The notes beneath the pieces are model-generated. The model was not told where the DNA came from. It searched no databases and saw nothing but the letters and a program-made list of their open reading frames with translations. DNA of 38,535 nt from Porticoccaceae bacterium. GTDB lineage: Bacteria > Pseudomonadota > Gammaproteobacteria > Pseudomonadales > Porticoccaceae. The stretch spans positions 1 through 38,535 of the forward strand of contig JAQXBF010000030.1 in the NCBI GenBank assembly GCA_029252555.1, in the 5' to 3' direction. Shown in pieces: positions 6,869-15,627 of this stretch; positions within the stretch are counted from its first letter, which is position 1; every line of letters begins with the position of its first letter. The translations under genes and the position numbers were made by a program.

Positions 6869-8707
6869 TCAAGAAAACGTCTTATCACCTACCCTGCATA
6901 CTTGCTTTTCGGCGCTCGCGACACTGAATTCTTTGTCCAACACTGTGCTAATAAAGTGCCACTGGTTAGTCGCGGCTTCTGGGGTTAGAACAAGTTCAGA
7001 CCAACCTCGCTGAGCCGTATCCACGGCAAATAGCTCCGGGCTGGCACTCTGCATTGCCTGGGCAAGTACTTCGGGTTCAGTGGCTAAATAGGTTTCCAAA
7101 CCTGGGCTGTTGACACCTGGGGTACCGATTTCGATACCCACTGGCTGGCCCTGATCATTGGCGAGGTTAAATGCCCAGGCATTGTGAGTATCTCCTGCCA
7201 GCACCACCGGATTTACCCCATGCTCGGCCAAACTCTCAAACACTCGATCTCGGCAAGAGGCATAGCCATCCCAGGCATCCAGATTAAATGGCAGCTTATC
7301 TTTCGCCAATGTCTGCATCATCTGCAATATGGGGCGGTATTCGGGCAGCACTTGATCCAGTTTTAGTTCTTCATTGGTTAAAGCCGGAAGCCTAAGTTTG
7401 CCAATCAAGACCTGCTGGCCCAGTATCTGCCAGGTGGCATTTCTACTCTTGCTGGCCTCTAACTCAGAATCTAGCCAACGCTCTTGATCTGCTCCGAGTA
7501 TGTTTCTATCGGGATCAGCCAAAGCCTGTTTTTTGAAAGTATCTGCATCTGGTAAGTAGTACCAACCCTTGGGCAGGGTCTCATCGGTAAGGTCTTTGAT
7601 GCGCTGGTAATCAGTAATAGCTACAGGGCTGCCGCTAGAAAAATCAAAAGGCAGCTTAATTCGGTGTAACTGATTATCATTAAACAGGGCCGCCTGATTC
7701 TCGTTAATCAAGCTGTTGCCGGAGGCAGTGACATTAAACAGGCCAGATTGCATTGGCAGATCAACCCCATAGTCTAGCGGCTGTTGGCGGCCATGCTGCC
7801 GGGTATCTAACATAATCAGGTCAGCCAGATTGCCAATCTTAAAGCTGCGATAGATGGGTGCCTGATCACCAGCAGAGGTGGTTCGAATTGGCATCCACTC
7901 ATGGTAAGCCTGACGGGCATGGCGAGCGCGGGCCTTAAAATCGCCCTCCCCTTCATTGTGGTTTTCAGCACCATCTTGCCAACAATCATTGGCAAACTCA
8001 TGGTCGTCCCAAACACAGATAAAGGGATGGCGAGCATGCACCGCCTGTAAATCAACATCGGTACGATAAAGGCCGTAGCGCATGCGATAGTCTTCAATAC
8101 TGAGAATTTCATTGGCTGGCTCTACCTGCCTATTCAACTCGTCCGTTGCAACTTTGTTGGCATACACCCCTTCGGCATATTCATAAATATAATCACCCAG
8201 ATGCAATACCAGATCTAGTTCTGTATTGGCCATATGGCGGTAGGTGTTAAAGTAGCCTTGAGGGTAGTTAGAGCAGGAGCAAACACCCAAACGAAACTCA
8301 CTGACATCAGCCTCTGGCAGAGTACGGGTCATACCCACAGGGCTGGCGACATTGTCGCTCAGAAAGCGATAAAAATAATGGCTGTTGGGAGATAACCCAG
8401 TGGCATCGACTTTTACCGTGTAGTCTTTTGCAGCATTGGTGGATGCTGAACCTGAGCTAACTAACTGCGTAAACTCGGCATCTTTTGCAATCTGCCAGCC
8501 ACAGTTCACCTCTTGATGCTCACCATCACCAGGAATAAGGCGCGTCCATAAAATAACGCGATCGGACAATGGGTCACCGCTGGCAACACCATGGGTAAAG
8601 TAAAATGGTGCGTCCGCGTATACTTCAAATCCACGCAGGGCCAACACACCCAAACTTGCCCCGAAACCCTTAAGTAACTGGCGACGATTTAACCCGGAAA
8701 TGACCAT
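6869..8707 (-). CDS. phoD: PhoD-type alkaline phosphatase/phosphodiesterase, Tat-exported
   Basis: A metal-dependent phosphatase that releases phosphate from organic esters outside the cytoplasm. The 612 residues begin with a twin-arginine signal (NRRQLLKGFGASLGVLAL), so it is exported folded. The PhoD N-terminal domain follows (FTHGVASGDPLSDRVILWTR). Metal-site motifs are then in order: HLGDYIYEYAEG, WDDHEFANDCW, MLDTRQHG and LAGDTHNAWAF. It is flanked by non-coding DNA on both sides and looks monocistronic. I saw no clear pho box in front of it. Exact substrate preference cannot be told from sequence. Confidence 0.92.
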   Translation of the reverse strand: MVISGLNRRQLLKGFGASLGVLALRGFEVYADAPFYFTHGVASGDPLSDRVILWTRLIPGDGEHQEVNCGWQIAKDAEFTQLVSSGSASTNAAKDYTVKVDATGLSPNSHYFYRFLSDNVASPVGMTRTLPEADVSEFRLGVCSCSNYPQGYFNTYRHMANTELDLVLHLGDYIYEYAEGVYANKVATDELNRQVEPANEILSIEDYRMRYGLYRTDVDLQAVHARHPFICVWDDHEFANDCWQDGAENHNEGEGDFKARARHARQAYHEWMPIRTTSAGDQAPIYRSFKIGNLADLIMLDTRQHGRQQPLDYGVDLPMQSGLFNVTASGNSLINENQAALFNDNQLHRIKLPFDFSSGSPVAITDYQRIKDLTDETLPKGWYYLPDADTFKKQALADPDRNILGADQERWLDSELEASKSRNATWQILGQQVLIGKLRLPALTNEELKLDQVLPEYRPILQMMQTLAKDKLPFNLDAWDGYASCRDRVFESLAEHGVNPVVLAGDTHNAWAFNLANDQGQPVGIEIGTPGVNSPGLETYLATEPEVLAQAMQSASPELFAVDTAQRGWSELVLTPEAATNQWHFISTVLDKEFSVASAEKQVCRVGDKTFS

Positions 8708-8797
8708 TTTATTTTACTCTTAAAGCCGATTTATTATGGGGCAAGAGTAACCCATAAATTTAAATGCTGTAAAACAAAAAAAGAGTATTTTCGCCAT

Positions 8798-9910
8798 TTA
8801 AAAAAGACTAATAAGTGCTTCAATTTGCTGGCTACTGTTGCACAGGTGGGGAGATAATCGAAGACCTTTGGTCCGGGTATCAAAGTGAACCTGCTGTTGC
8901 TGTAATCGATTGAGCAGGGCTTGCTGGCGAGCACCGAAGTGCAAAATTAGAGTGCCACTGCGCAGCTCAGGCTCCATGGGCGACTGCAGCTCAGCGGGGC
9001 TGACCTGCTGAATAATCTTGTCTGCAAGCTTTATATTGTACCCACGAATATTATTAACCCCAATGTTGTTAATAAACCCCAAGCTATGGGCTGCCAATAC
9101 ATAGGGGTACACCGAGGGTGTACCACCCCAAAAGCGCAGGGCATCTGCGGCATAATCAAAATGATGTATGTCGAACTCAAAAGGGTTGGCGTGGGAGAAC
9201 CAGCCTACGTGGCATGGCTGGCACTGATCGATAATATCTGGGTTAACCCACATAAAGGCCGCGCCAGGGCCACCACCAACCCACTTGACACAGGAGCCCA
9301 AAACAAAATCAGCGAACCATGTTTGCAGGTCAATCGGCAGAATAGCCACAGACTGAGCAATATCTATCATTGATAAAATACCTTTTCTGCAACTGAGCTC
9401 GGTTATCTGTCGCACTGGTAGTTGGCGACCATTATTGCTCTGCACATGGGTAACCAACACCATCCCCACATCTGCCGTCATCTGTTGATCCCAAGCATTA
9501 ATATCAGCGGTATCTGCATCTGCGGGAATAAATTTTAATCGGTAGCCACCTCCCGCCGCCTTTTGTAGGGCAAATGCAATAGAGGGGAAATCTTCTTCAC
9601 TGAGCAAAATAGTATTTTTATTTTTATCCAAGGATAGCGAATCGACAATTTTGGCCACCGCACTTGAGAGACTGGTCTGGGGGCAAAAACTACCTTTTTC
9701 GCCATTCAGAAGAGTCGCCAACTGATCCCGGTAGGCATCAATACAGCCTAACCAATGGGTCCATATATCATTGTTAGCCCCCCGCCAGGGCTGCCAAAAC
9801 CCAGCGGCAGCGGCCTGCTCCGAAGAGTTTAGGGGCAGGCCCACAGAATGGCTCAGCAGGTAGATACCTCTGTGATCTATGTAGTTATCTGCCAATGGTT
9901 CAATCGTCAT
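8798..9910 (-). CDS. kynU: Kynureninase-like PLP-dependent enzyme
   Basis: A class V aminotransferase-fold enzyme. Kynureninase cleaves kynurenine to anthranilate and alanine. Visible features, numbered from MTIEP, are the pyridine-nitrogen aspartate in MIDIAQSV (D183), the Schiff-base lysine in LGSCVKWVGGGPG (K209), and the kynureninase-like segment VGWFSHANPFEFD followed by RFWGGTPSVYP. At 370 residues it is somewhat short for KynU (about 415). An in-frame GTG exists at 9919, but the ATG at 9910 overlaps the preceding stop as ATGA, so that start is chosen and the two genes are likely translationally coupled. Kynureninase activity is the best guess; a related C-C lyase is possible. Confidence 0.82.
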   Translation of the reverse strand: MTIEPLADNYIDHRGIYLLSHSVGLPLNSSEQAAAAGFWQPWRGANNDIWTHWLGCIDAYRDQLATLLNGEKGSFCPQTSLSSAVAKIVDSLSLDKNKNTILLSEEDFPSIAFALQKAAGGGYRLKFIPADADTADINAWDQQMTADVGMVLVTHVQSNNGRQLPVRQITELSCRKGILSMIDIAQSVAILPIDLQTWFADFVLGSCVKWVGGGPGAAFMWVNPDIIDQCQPCHVGWFSHANPFEFDIHHFDYAADALRFWGGTPSVYPYVLAAHSLGFINNIGVNNIRGYNIKLADKIIQQVSPAELQSPMEPELRSGTLILHFGARQQALLNRLQQQQVHFDTRTKGLRLSPHLCNSSQQIEALISLF

Positions 9911-11085
9911 GACAAACACTCCTTCAGCTGTTCAATATCAGCGAACCGAGTGTTAAACTCGCCGCCCACATCTGCGGCGCAACGCATATCGCAAAGTTTT
10001 CTCAGCCCTTTTAGCAACACCGGTAATGGTGGCCCACTCGCTGAAATGCCAGAGGTATTGGTTAGATCCCCCGCTGCTGCTGGCTGCTCAATAAATTTGC
10101 GCACTAGCTGCTCATGGTGCTGCAAAGCTGTCTGCCCATGGGCCTCACAGACCTGCAAAAACAACTCTAGATTGCGTTCAAACCAGGGCTGCTTTTTCAC
10201 TCCCTCACTGGCTGCCTGCAGAAAACGATCAAGCAGACTTTGACGGCGCATACAGTCTCTTAATACGAGCTGATCTTCTGGGCGCATAAATAAAAATTTA
10301 TCTACCAGCAGCTGGGAGTAATAAGGGTCATCTGCCTGGCAGACCCCTAGTAGTAAATCAATAACATTGATACCGGCAAAGTCGCCTGCATTGGCTCCTC
10401 GGTATTCATGCAAGCCCACTCGATGGGGCCGATAATAGGGTCTAACACAAAAAAAGAAACGATCTATATCCAGCTCTTCAAATAACTGTTGATTAAATCC
10501 ACAGACCTCCTCTAACCCCTGCTTCGCGGTTAACAATAAATCGTGGGTCACTGGGTGAGAAATCCCTAGGGGCAAAATTTGTCTAAGGGCCTCTGAGGCA
10601 CGAATAAATGCAAACACACTGCGGGTGTTGTAATTGAGAAATATCTTTTCATCATTGAGATGGGTAAACGTTTTATAAACCCCATTCAGCGCATGATTGT
10701 GGGTTTCTAAATGGCTCGATGCAAAACGTGGAATAACCCCCAGCGAGGCCCCCAGCTGCATGGCCAGTGCAGAGGCTTCCTGCAAGGGCGATTTGGTCTC
10801 TCTAGAGGGCTCGGTAATATCATGACGGCGACATGCAGCCATATAAAAGCCCACATTACCCAATAGATCAAAGCCACTGTCAAAACCCTCATCTGTATTG
10901 CCTTCATGGAGTAAATCGACAATAAGTGCCCTGCCCTCGAGCACTAGCTGCTGCTTAATACTGTCACCTACACCACTGGTTATTTGGCGCTCTGACGCGG
11001 CAAAATACTGCTCTTCCAGGGCCGTGTTTATCTCTCGAAAGTCAGTGCGAATCCAGCGATCTAATGCCTGAGCTTTTAATGTCAT
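9907..11085 (-). CDS. PrnB-family (TDO/IDO superfamily) heme protein
   Basis: 392 residues of the family containing PrnB, the pyrrolnitrin-pathway enzyme that rearranges 7-chlorotryptophan. The fold is related to tryptophan and indoleamine 2,3-dioxygenases (PF08933, formerly DUF1864, from memory). The diagnostic block is at residues 215-240: RPYYRPHRVG, then EYRGANAGDFAGIN. It is followed by DLLLGVCQADDPYYSQLL and a C-terminal helical region. As the first gene of an operon with a kynureninase-like gene, a role as an atypical tryptophan 2,3-dioxygenase yielding N-formylkynurenine is the simplest inference. No halogenase or other prn genes are nearby, so a pyrrolnitrin role is unlikely. I recall a Shewanella homologue solved structurally with heme; this is unverified. 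Confidence 0.83.
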   Translation of the reverse strand: MTLKAQALDRWIRTDFREINTALEEQYFAASERQITSGVGDSIKQQLVLEGRALIVDLLHEGNTDEGFDSGFDLLGNVGFYMAACRRHDITEPSRETKSPLQEASALAMQLGASLGVIPRFASSHLETHNHALNGVYKTFTHLNDEKIFLNYNTRSVFAFIRASEALRQILPLGISHPVTHDLLLTAKQGLEEVCGFNQQLFEELDIDRFFFCVRPYYRPHRVGLHEYRGANAGDFAGINVIDLLLGVCQADDPYYSQLLVDKFLFMRPEDQLVLRDCMRRQSLLDRFLQAASEGVKKQPWFERNLELFLQVCEAHGQTALQHHEQLVRKFIEQPAAAGDLTNTSGISASGPPLPVLLKGLRKLCDMRCAADVGGEFNTRFADIEQLKECLS

Positions 11086-11217
11086 TTAGGTTAATCTCTA
11101 AGAACTAATAAACCACAAATGCTAACAAAAAAATCAGAGCAAATTCGGTCAAATACAACCCTAAAAGATCAGAATACTGTACCATTAATACTTCATATAC
11201 GACTTATATAGCAGATT
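11086..11217. promoter_or_regulatory. Divergent control region between Lrp-type gene and PrnB-like operon
   Basis: A 132-bp AT-rich spacer between two divergent starts. It must hold both promoters and is the likely binding site of the Lrp/AsnC protein, as is usual for divergently encoded regulators. I could not pick out a convincing palindromic operator or unambiguous -35/-10 pairs by eye. Confidence 0.4.
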
Positions 11218-11700
11218 ATGCCAATATTTAAAGAAACCTTAGATAATATAGATATTAAAATTCTTAATGCTCTGCAAGCTAATGCCCGAATGAGTAATGC
11301 CGAGCTGGCGGAACAGATTAACCTCTCCCAAACGCCCTGCCTCAGGCGCCTGCGCAAGTTAGAGCAGACCGGCCTGATTAAGCAGTACAGCGCCCAGTTA
11401 GATCACAGCATGCTCGGCATTAATGTCTCAGCTTTCGTGTTTATAAAGCTCAATAAAAACACCTCGAGCAATGCAGCTGAGTTTGAGGCTGCGGTCTGCG
11501 CTTTTCCTGAGGTCTTGGAATGCTGCGTGCTCGCCGGGGTACATGACTATGCCCTGCGTGTAGCCATGGCAGACCTGCAGGCATTCGAGTCATTTTTAAA
11601 AGATAAGCTAGCCAATGTTGATCAGGCGGAGAATATCGAATCAACCATTATTCTCAATCAAACCATGGCTAGGCTATCTCCCGAACTCAGGCCCCAATAA
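11218..11700 (+). CDS. Lrp/AsnC-family transcriptional regulator
   Basis: 160 residues with the family's two-part layout. The N-terminal winged helix-turn-helix is at about residues 8-60 (DNIDIKILNALQANARMSN, then LAEQINLSQTPCLRRLRKLE), followed by a C-terminal RAM/AsnC ligand-binding domain (VLECCVLAGVHDYALRV, ending in IESTIILNQT). It is transcribed divergently from the PrnB-like/kynureninase pair. In pseudomonads a kynurenine-responsive Lrp/AsnC protein (KynR) controls tryptophan degradation genes, so this is a plausible analogue sensing tryptophan or kynurenine. Ligand and target are inferred from position only. Confidence 0.93.
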   Translation: MPIFKETLDNIDIKILNALQANARMSNAELAEQINLSQTPCLRRLRKLEQTGLIKQYSAQLDHSMLGINVSAFVFIKLNKNTSSNAAEFEAAVCAFPEVLECCVLAGVHDYALRVAMADLQAFESFLKDKLANVDQAENIESTIILNQTMARLSPELRPQ

Positions 11701-11703
11701 GGC

Positions 11704-12231
11704 TCAGGGCGACTTTCGCGGCCTCGAAAATAGCTGATTAACCAGATCTGCACAGCGCTCAATATGGCTGATGCAATCCCAGACCAAAGGCGGAACTCCA
11801 TGGGCTGACTCATTGCGCTGCTGGGGCAGTATTATGGTCAGTGACTGGCAAGAGGCATTGCTCTGGCTGGAGTCTTTAACATGGCTAAAGCCAGAATCGA
11901 GCAGCCAGTTCTTATCATTGGCCAGGGCTAAAAGCCACCGCAGCATCAACTCTGGCCTATTGGCTTTAATGCGTAGGGCATGCTCTATCACGTTGTAAGC
12001 CTTAAGCTGCACCTCAGAGCCCAATGAATAAAAAAAGAACGAGTACAGAGCCATATTTCTGGCGATATTAAACTGCCCTCTTTTGGTTTGAGGTACACCT
12101 GAATGGAGTTCTATAGATGAAATATTTTGATGATGAGAGGAAAGATCTATTTCCTTGGCCCCCATTTTTTGCAAAAAGAGATGCTGCTTATCGATACACA
12201 TAATCTCTTCAAAAGATTTAGATAAATCCAT
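11704..12231 (-). CDS. Hypothetical protein
   Basis: 175 residues that I cannot assign to a named function. A central helical stretch (FNIARNMALYSFFFYSLGSEVQLKAYNVIEHALRIK, read in two parts) resembles a recurrent proteobacterial hypothetical-protein motif in which RN-x-x-LY-x-FF is followed by x-E-x-ALR. No signal peptide or membrane segment is seen. The ATG has AAGGA about 9 nt upstream, supporting expression. It is tail-to-tail with the Lrp-type gene, separated by 3 bp, and lies about 150 bp downstream of the esterase gene on the same strand. Confidence 0.72.
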   Translation of the reverse strand: MDLSKSFEEIMCIDKQHLFLQKMGAKEIDLSSHHQNISSIELHSGVPQTKRGQFNIARNMALYSFFFYSLGSEVQLKAYNVIEHALRIKANRPELMLRWLLALANDKNWLLDSGFSHVKDSSQSNASCQSLTIILPQQRNESAHGVPPLVWDCISHIERCADLVNQLFSRPRKSP

Positions 12232-12378
12232 CCAGAGTTCCTTTCTGATTGTGATTAAACATCGGGGGAAAGAAAACGCTCAGACATCAGCATCTGAATC
12301 CTTTCAAAAGCTAGCCTGTTATTCATCGTCGGATTTACTGCAACTTGCAACCATGAGGCCTGTGGAAGTGCGGCAATC

Positions 12379-13395
12379 TCAAACCCCGGAGCCATACTCT
12401 GCCAGCATGTCACATATTTGCTGCAGCCGTTTTCGAGTTGCCCCACTAAATTTGCCCATGCTAATAAACCCGTGGGTGCAATCCGGTAAATGCTGGTGAA
12501 TAACATTAACCCCGCCAACTTTAAGCTTCTCTACAAACGCCAAACCCTCATCCCGCAATACATCGTATTCCACGGTCACAATCAAACTGTCGGGAGTACC
12601 AGCCACATCACCGCAAGCCATTGGGCTTGAAGCTGACACTAAGGCTTCATCACTGCCCTGCAAATAATTGTCGCGGAAAAAAATTGTGGTTTCCTCAGTC
12701 AAAAGAAGTCCTTTACCGAATCGCTTAATTGAATCCGGTTCACCGCACATATCCACCCAGGGGTAGAGTAAAAACTGAAATGCCGGCACCGCAGATAGCT
12801 GGCCAGAAATCGCTCCCTTAAAGGTTTGCATAGATAATACTGCGGCCAGATTACCACCGGCACTGTCGCCGCCTACACCCAGCTTTGTATTTTTAATACC
12901 AAGCTCAGCCCCATGGTCAACCACCCAGTTCCAGGCACCCAAGCCATCTTCTATTGGGCCGGGAAATTTACTCTCGGGCGCACGGCGATAATCTACTGCA
13001 ATCACATTGATGCCAGCTTTACTTGCTAACAAACTGCAAAAACCATGGTGGCTCTTAAGGCCACCGATAACATATCCACCGCCATGAAAATAGACCATCG
13101 TCAGTGAGGGTTCGGCGCCAATGGGGTGATAGACCCTAATTGGCAGCTGATGCTCACCCACAGGAATCTGCCTGTCTTCGGTGCTGACATCAGCTCTAAA
13201 GCCACTGCCCAGAAGCCTGTCATAGGCATCGTAACTACGACGGAGTCCAGCCAGCGGCAGCTTGGCAAACGCAGGGCCTAAATTACCGAGGGTGCATAGG
13301 ATGCGCTGACCAGCAATTAACTTGGCTGTGCTAGTAGGTTCTGTGCTAGTAGGTTCTGTGCTAGTGGGTTCTGTGCTAGTGGGTGATGATGCCAT
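12379..13395 (-). CDS. HSL-type alpha/beta-hydrolase (esterase/lipase)
   Basis: A serine hydrolase of the hormone-sensitive-lipase family, 338 residues. The oxyanion motif is YFHGGGYVIGG, the nucleophile elbow is GGDSAGGN, and the acid and histidine are probably in EYDVLRDEG and DCTHGF. No export signal is evident. The first ~24 residues are a low-complexity run of TEPTS units encoded by a 15-bp tandem repeat, outside the catalytic domain. ATG at 13395 has AGGA about 8 nt upstream, so the repeat is translated. The substrate is unknown. An arylformamidase role for the nearby kynurenine module is conceivable, since eukaryotic formamidases share this fold, but nothing in the sequence shows it. 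Confidence 0.9.
   Translation of the reverse strand: MASSPTSTEPTSTEPTSTEPTSTAKLIAGQRILCTLGNLGPAFAKLPLAGLRRSYDAYDRLLGSGFRADVSTEDRQIPVGEHQLPIRVYHPIGAEPSLTMVYFHGGGYVIGGLKSHHGFCSLLASKAGINVIAVDYRRAPESKFPGPIEDGLGAWNWVVDHGAELGIKNTKLGVGGDSAGGNLAAVLSMQTFKGAISGQLSAVPAFQFLLYPWVDMCGEPDSIKRFGKGLLLTEETTIFFRDNYLQGSDEALVSASSPMACGDVAGTPDSLIVTVEYDVLRDEGLAFVEKLKVGGVNVIHQHLPDCTHGFISMGKFSGATRKRLQQICDMLAEYGSGV
13326..13385 (-). repeat. 15-bp coding tandem repeat, four copies
   Basis: Plus-strand unit CTGTGCTAGTRGGTT occurs at 13326, 13341, 13356 and 13371, nearly identical. It encodes TEPTS units at the esterase N-terminus. Because the unit is a multiple of three, slippage changes length without breaking the frame. 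Confidence 0.93.
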
Positions 13396-13472
13396 TAGGT
13401 TGATCCTAATTGTAATTTTTGAAAGCTTATTTGCAGCTATGCTGCTGTGTCTTTTAGATCAAATTAACCGAA

Positions 13473-13535
13473 GCTAAAGCCTTTAGCAATAAATCAAAAG
13501 CCATTAGCAATAATTAAAAGCCTTTAGCAATACAT
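13473..13535. repeat. Three ~20-bp tandem direct repeats in divergent intergenic region
   Basis: Near-identical units containing AAAGCCTTTAGCAATA begin at about 13475, 13496 and 13516 (the middle one has CCATTAG). The first overlaps a perfect palindrome GCTAAAG-C-CTTTAGC at 13473-13487. They lie between the esterase gene and dusA, upstream of both, so an operator role is possible. The remaining 13396-13624 sequence shows nothing else I recognise. Confidence 0.7.
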
Positions 13536-13624
13536 CCAATGACCCGTCAGTTTTCGATCATAAAGGCTAACCGTGCCAATGATACTTGTGTAAAATGATG
13601 CTCAGAAAAGTCAGGCGTACACCC

Positions 13625-14641
13625 ATGCCCGCATCCGCAAAACACAATGCCTCAGAGCCCACAGAAATGGACAGAATGAGCAGAAAATTCTGTGTAGCCC
13701 CCATGCTCGACTGGACCGATCGTCACTGCCGCTACTTTCTGCGCCTGATCAGCCAACATGCTGTGCTCTATACCGAGATGATCACCACTGGGGCGATTAT
13801 TCATGGCGATACCGCCTACCATCTGCAAATGGATGCCTTTGAGTATCCAGTGGCTCTGCAGCTGGGTGGCAGCGACCCGACAGATTTAGCCAAAGCCTGT
13901 GTATTGGCTAGCCAATACGACTATGCCGAGATCAATCTAAACTGCGGCTGTCCCAGTGATCGAGTGCAGAACGGTATGTTTGGCGCGGTGATGATGAAAA
14001 ACGCACAGGTGACTGCAGACTGTATTGCCGCTATGCAGGATGCGGTGGATCTGCCGATTACGGTAAAGCACCGCATTGGCGTGGATGACTTTGATAGCTA
14101 TGAGTTTCTCTGCCAGTTTGTAGGCACCGTAGCCAAAACCGGTTGCAGTACTTTTCTGGTGCATGCGCGCAAGGCTTGGCTAAAAGGCCTTAGCCCAAAA
14201 CAGAACCGCGAGATACCGGAATTAAACTACGATCGCGTTTATCAATTAAAGAACGACTTCCCCGATCTAGAGATTATTATTAATGGTGGCGTCACCACAT
14301 TGGAGCAGTCCCTGGATCATCTCAACCGTATTGATGGCGTGATGGTGGGTCGCGAGGCCTATACCAATCCCTACTTACTGGCGAGTGTCGATCAGCAAAT
14401 TTATGGCTATGAGCAACCGATCATCAGCCGTGAAAAAATCGCTGAAGCCTTCCTCGATTATGTGGATAATGAGCTGGCGAAAGGCACAAAATTACAAGCC
14501 ATGACCCGACATATTTTAGGGCTGTTTCACGGCATGCCCGGGGCACGGCAATACAGGCGACATATCAGCGAAAATGCCTACAAACCAGATGCAACCATTG
14601 ATGTATTAACCGCTGCATTAGCCAAGACGACAAGGCTTTAG
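13625..14641 (+). CDS. dusA: tRNA-dihydrouridine synthase A
   Basis: An FMN enzyme reducing uridine to dihydrouridine in the D-loop of tRNA (positions 20/20a in E. coli). DusA-specific sequence includes CVAPMLDWTDRHCRYFLR, TEMITTGAI, ALQLGGSDP and the active-site cysteine block GCPSDRVQNG. The phosphate-binding region INGGVTT and VMVGREAY follows. The frame is open back to a TTG at 13586, with further ATGs at 13595, 13625, 13667 and 13676. I chose 13625 because AGG lies about 10 nt upstream and DusA proteins commonly have a short N-terminal extension before the AP-x-L-D-W motif. The start is uncertain. tal follows after 23 bp, so the genes are probably co-transcribed. Confidence 0.95.
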   Translation: MPASAKHNASEPTEMDRMSRKFCVAPMLDWTDRHCRYFLRLISQHAVLYTEMITTGAIIHGDTAYHLQMDAFEYPVALQLGGSDPTDLAKACVLASQYDYAEINLNCGCPSDRVQNGMFGAVMMKNAQVTADCIAAMQDAVDLPITVKHRIGVDDFDSYEFLCQFVGTVAKTGCSTFLVHARKAWLKGLSPKQNREIPELNYDRVYQLKNDFPDLEIIINGGVTTLEQSLDHLNRIDGVMVGREAYTNPYLLASVDQQIYGYEQPIISREKIAEAFLDYVDNELAKGTKLQAMTRHILGLFHGMPGARQYRRHISENAYKPDATIDVLTAALAKTTRL

Positions 14642-14664
14642 CGAAATAACAGGATCTCAATTCC

Positions 14665-15627
14665 ATGACCGACAAAAGCAAACTTGCTCAACTTAAAGAA
14701 ATGACTACCGTGGTTGCCGACACTGGCGATTTTGATGCCATTGCCCAGTACAGCCCGGAAGATGCCACCACAAACCCTTCCCTGCTGTTAAAAGCAGCAC
14801 AAATGCCCGCTTACCGCGGCCTGGTTGATGGCGTGATTCAGTCAGTGATCAGTGGCAAACTGTCATCTGACGAGCAGCTCACGGCCTGCATGGACCGACT
14901 GGCCGTAGGCTTTGGCGAAAAGATTCTGGAAACCATTCCCGGCCGAGTATCCACAGAAGTGGATGCGCGACTGTCCTTTGATAGAGATGGCTCTATTGCT
15001 AAAGCGCGACAGCTTATTGCACTGTATGATCAGGCTGGCATTGGCAAAGAGCGCGTGCTGATCAAGATGGCATCAACTTGGGAAGGCATTAAAGCTGCCG
15101 AGCAGTTGGAAAAAGAAGGTATAAACTGCAACCTGACACTGCTATTTAACTTTACTCAGGCGGTGTCGGCGGCCGATGCAGGTGCCTATCTGATCTCTCC
15201 TTTTGTGGGCCGTATTCTCGACTGGTACAAGGCCAATACAGACCTGTCTGATTATGCCCCCTCCGATGATCCCGGTGTGCAGTCAGTCACCCGCATCTAC
15301 AACTACTACAAACAGCAGGGTTACAAAACTGTGGTAATGGGTGCCAGCTTCCGTAATACCGATGAAATTACCGAACTGGCTGGCTGTGACCGCCTAACTA
15401 TTAGTCCTCAGTTACTGCAGGCGCTGGACGATGATTATGGTGTGCTTGAGCGCAAGCTCGACTCAGACAACAGCGGTGAGAAGATTCATTATCAACTGGG
15501 CGGTGAAAGCAGCTTCCGCTACGAGCTAAATGATGACCCTATGGGCACCGAAAAACTCTCGGGGGGAATCCGCGCCTTTGTGGCAGATCAAATTAAACTT
15601 GAAACCTGGCTGCGAGATATTCAGTAA
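14665..15627 (+). CDS. tal: Transaldolase
   Basis: Transfers a dihydroxyacetone unit between sedoheptulose 7-phosphate and glyceraldehyde 3-phosphate in the non-oxidative pentose phosphate pathway. At 320 residues it matches the TalB type. The Schiff-base lysine is K134 in [11 protein letters not shown]. The N-terminal signature [12 protein letters not shown] and the segment [10 protein letters not shown] are present. It lies between dusA and a TerB-domain gene, and its TAA overlaps the next ATG by one base (TAATG). Confidence 0.97.
   Translation: MTDKSKLAQLKEMTTVVADTGDFDAIAQYSPEDATTNPSLLLKAAQMPAYRGLVDGVIQSVISGKLSSDEQLTACMDRLAVGFGEKILETIPGRVSTEVDARLSFDRDGSIAKARQLIALYDQAGIGKERVLIKMASTWEGIKAAEQLEKEGINCNLTLLFNFTQAVSAADAGAYLISPFVGRILDWYKANTDLSDYAPSDDPGVQSVTRIYNYYKQQGYKTVVMGASFRNTDEITELAGCDRLTISPQLLQALDDDYGVLERKLDSDNSGEKIHYQLGGESSFRYELNDDPMGTEKLSGGIRAFVADQIKLETWLRDIQ

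Noticed and set aside
9911-9919. GTG start three codons upstream for the kynureninase-like gene
   Set aside because: The ATG at 9910 forms an ATGA stop/start overlap with the gene before it, a better start.
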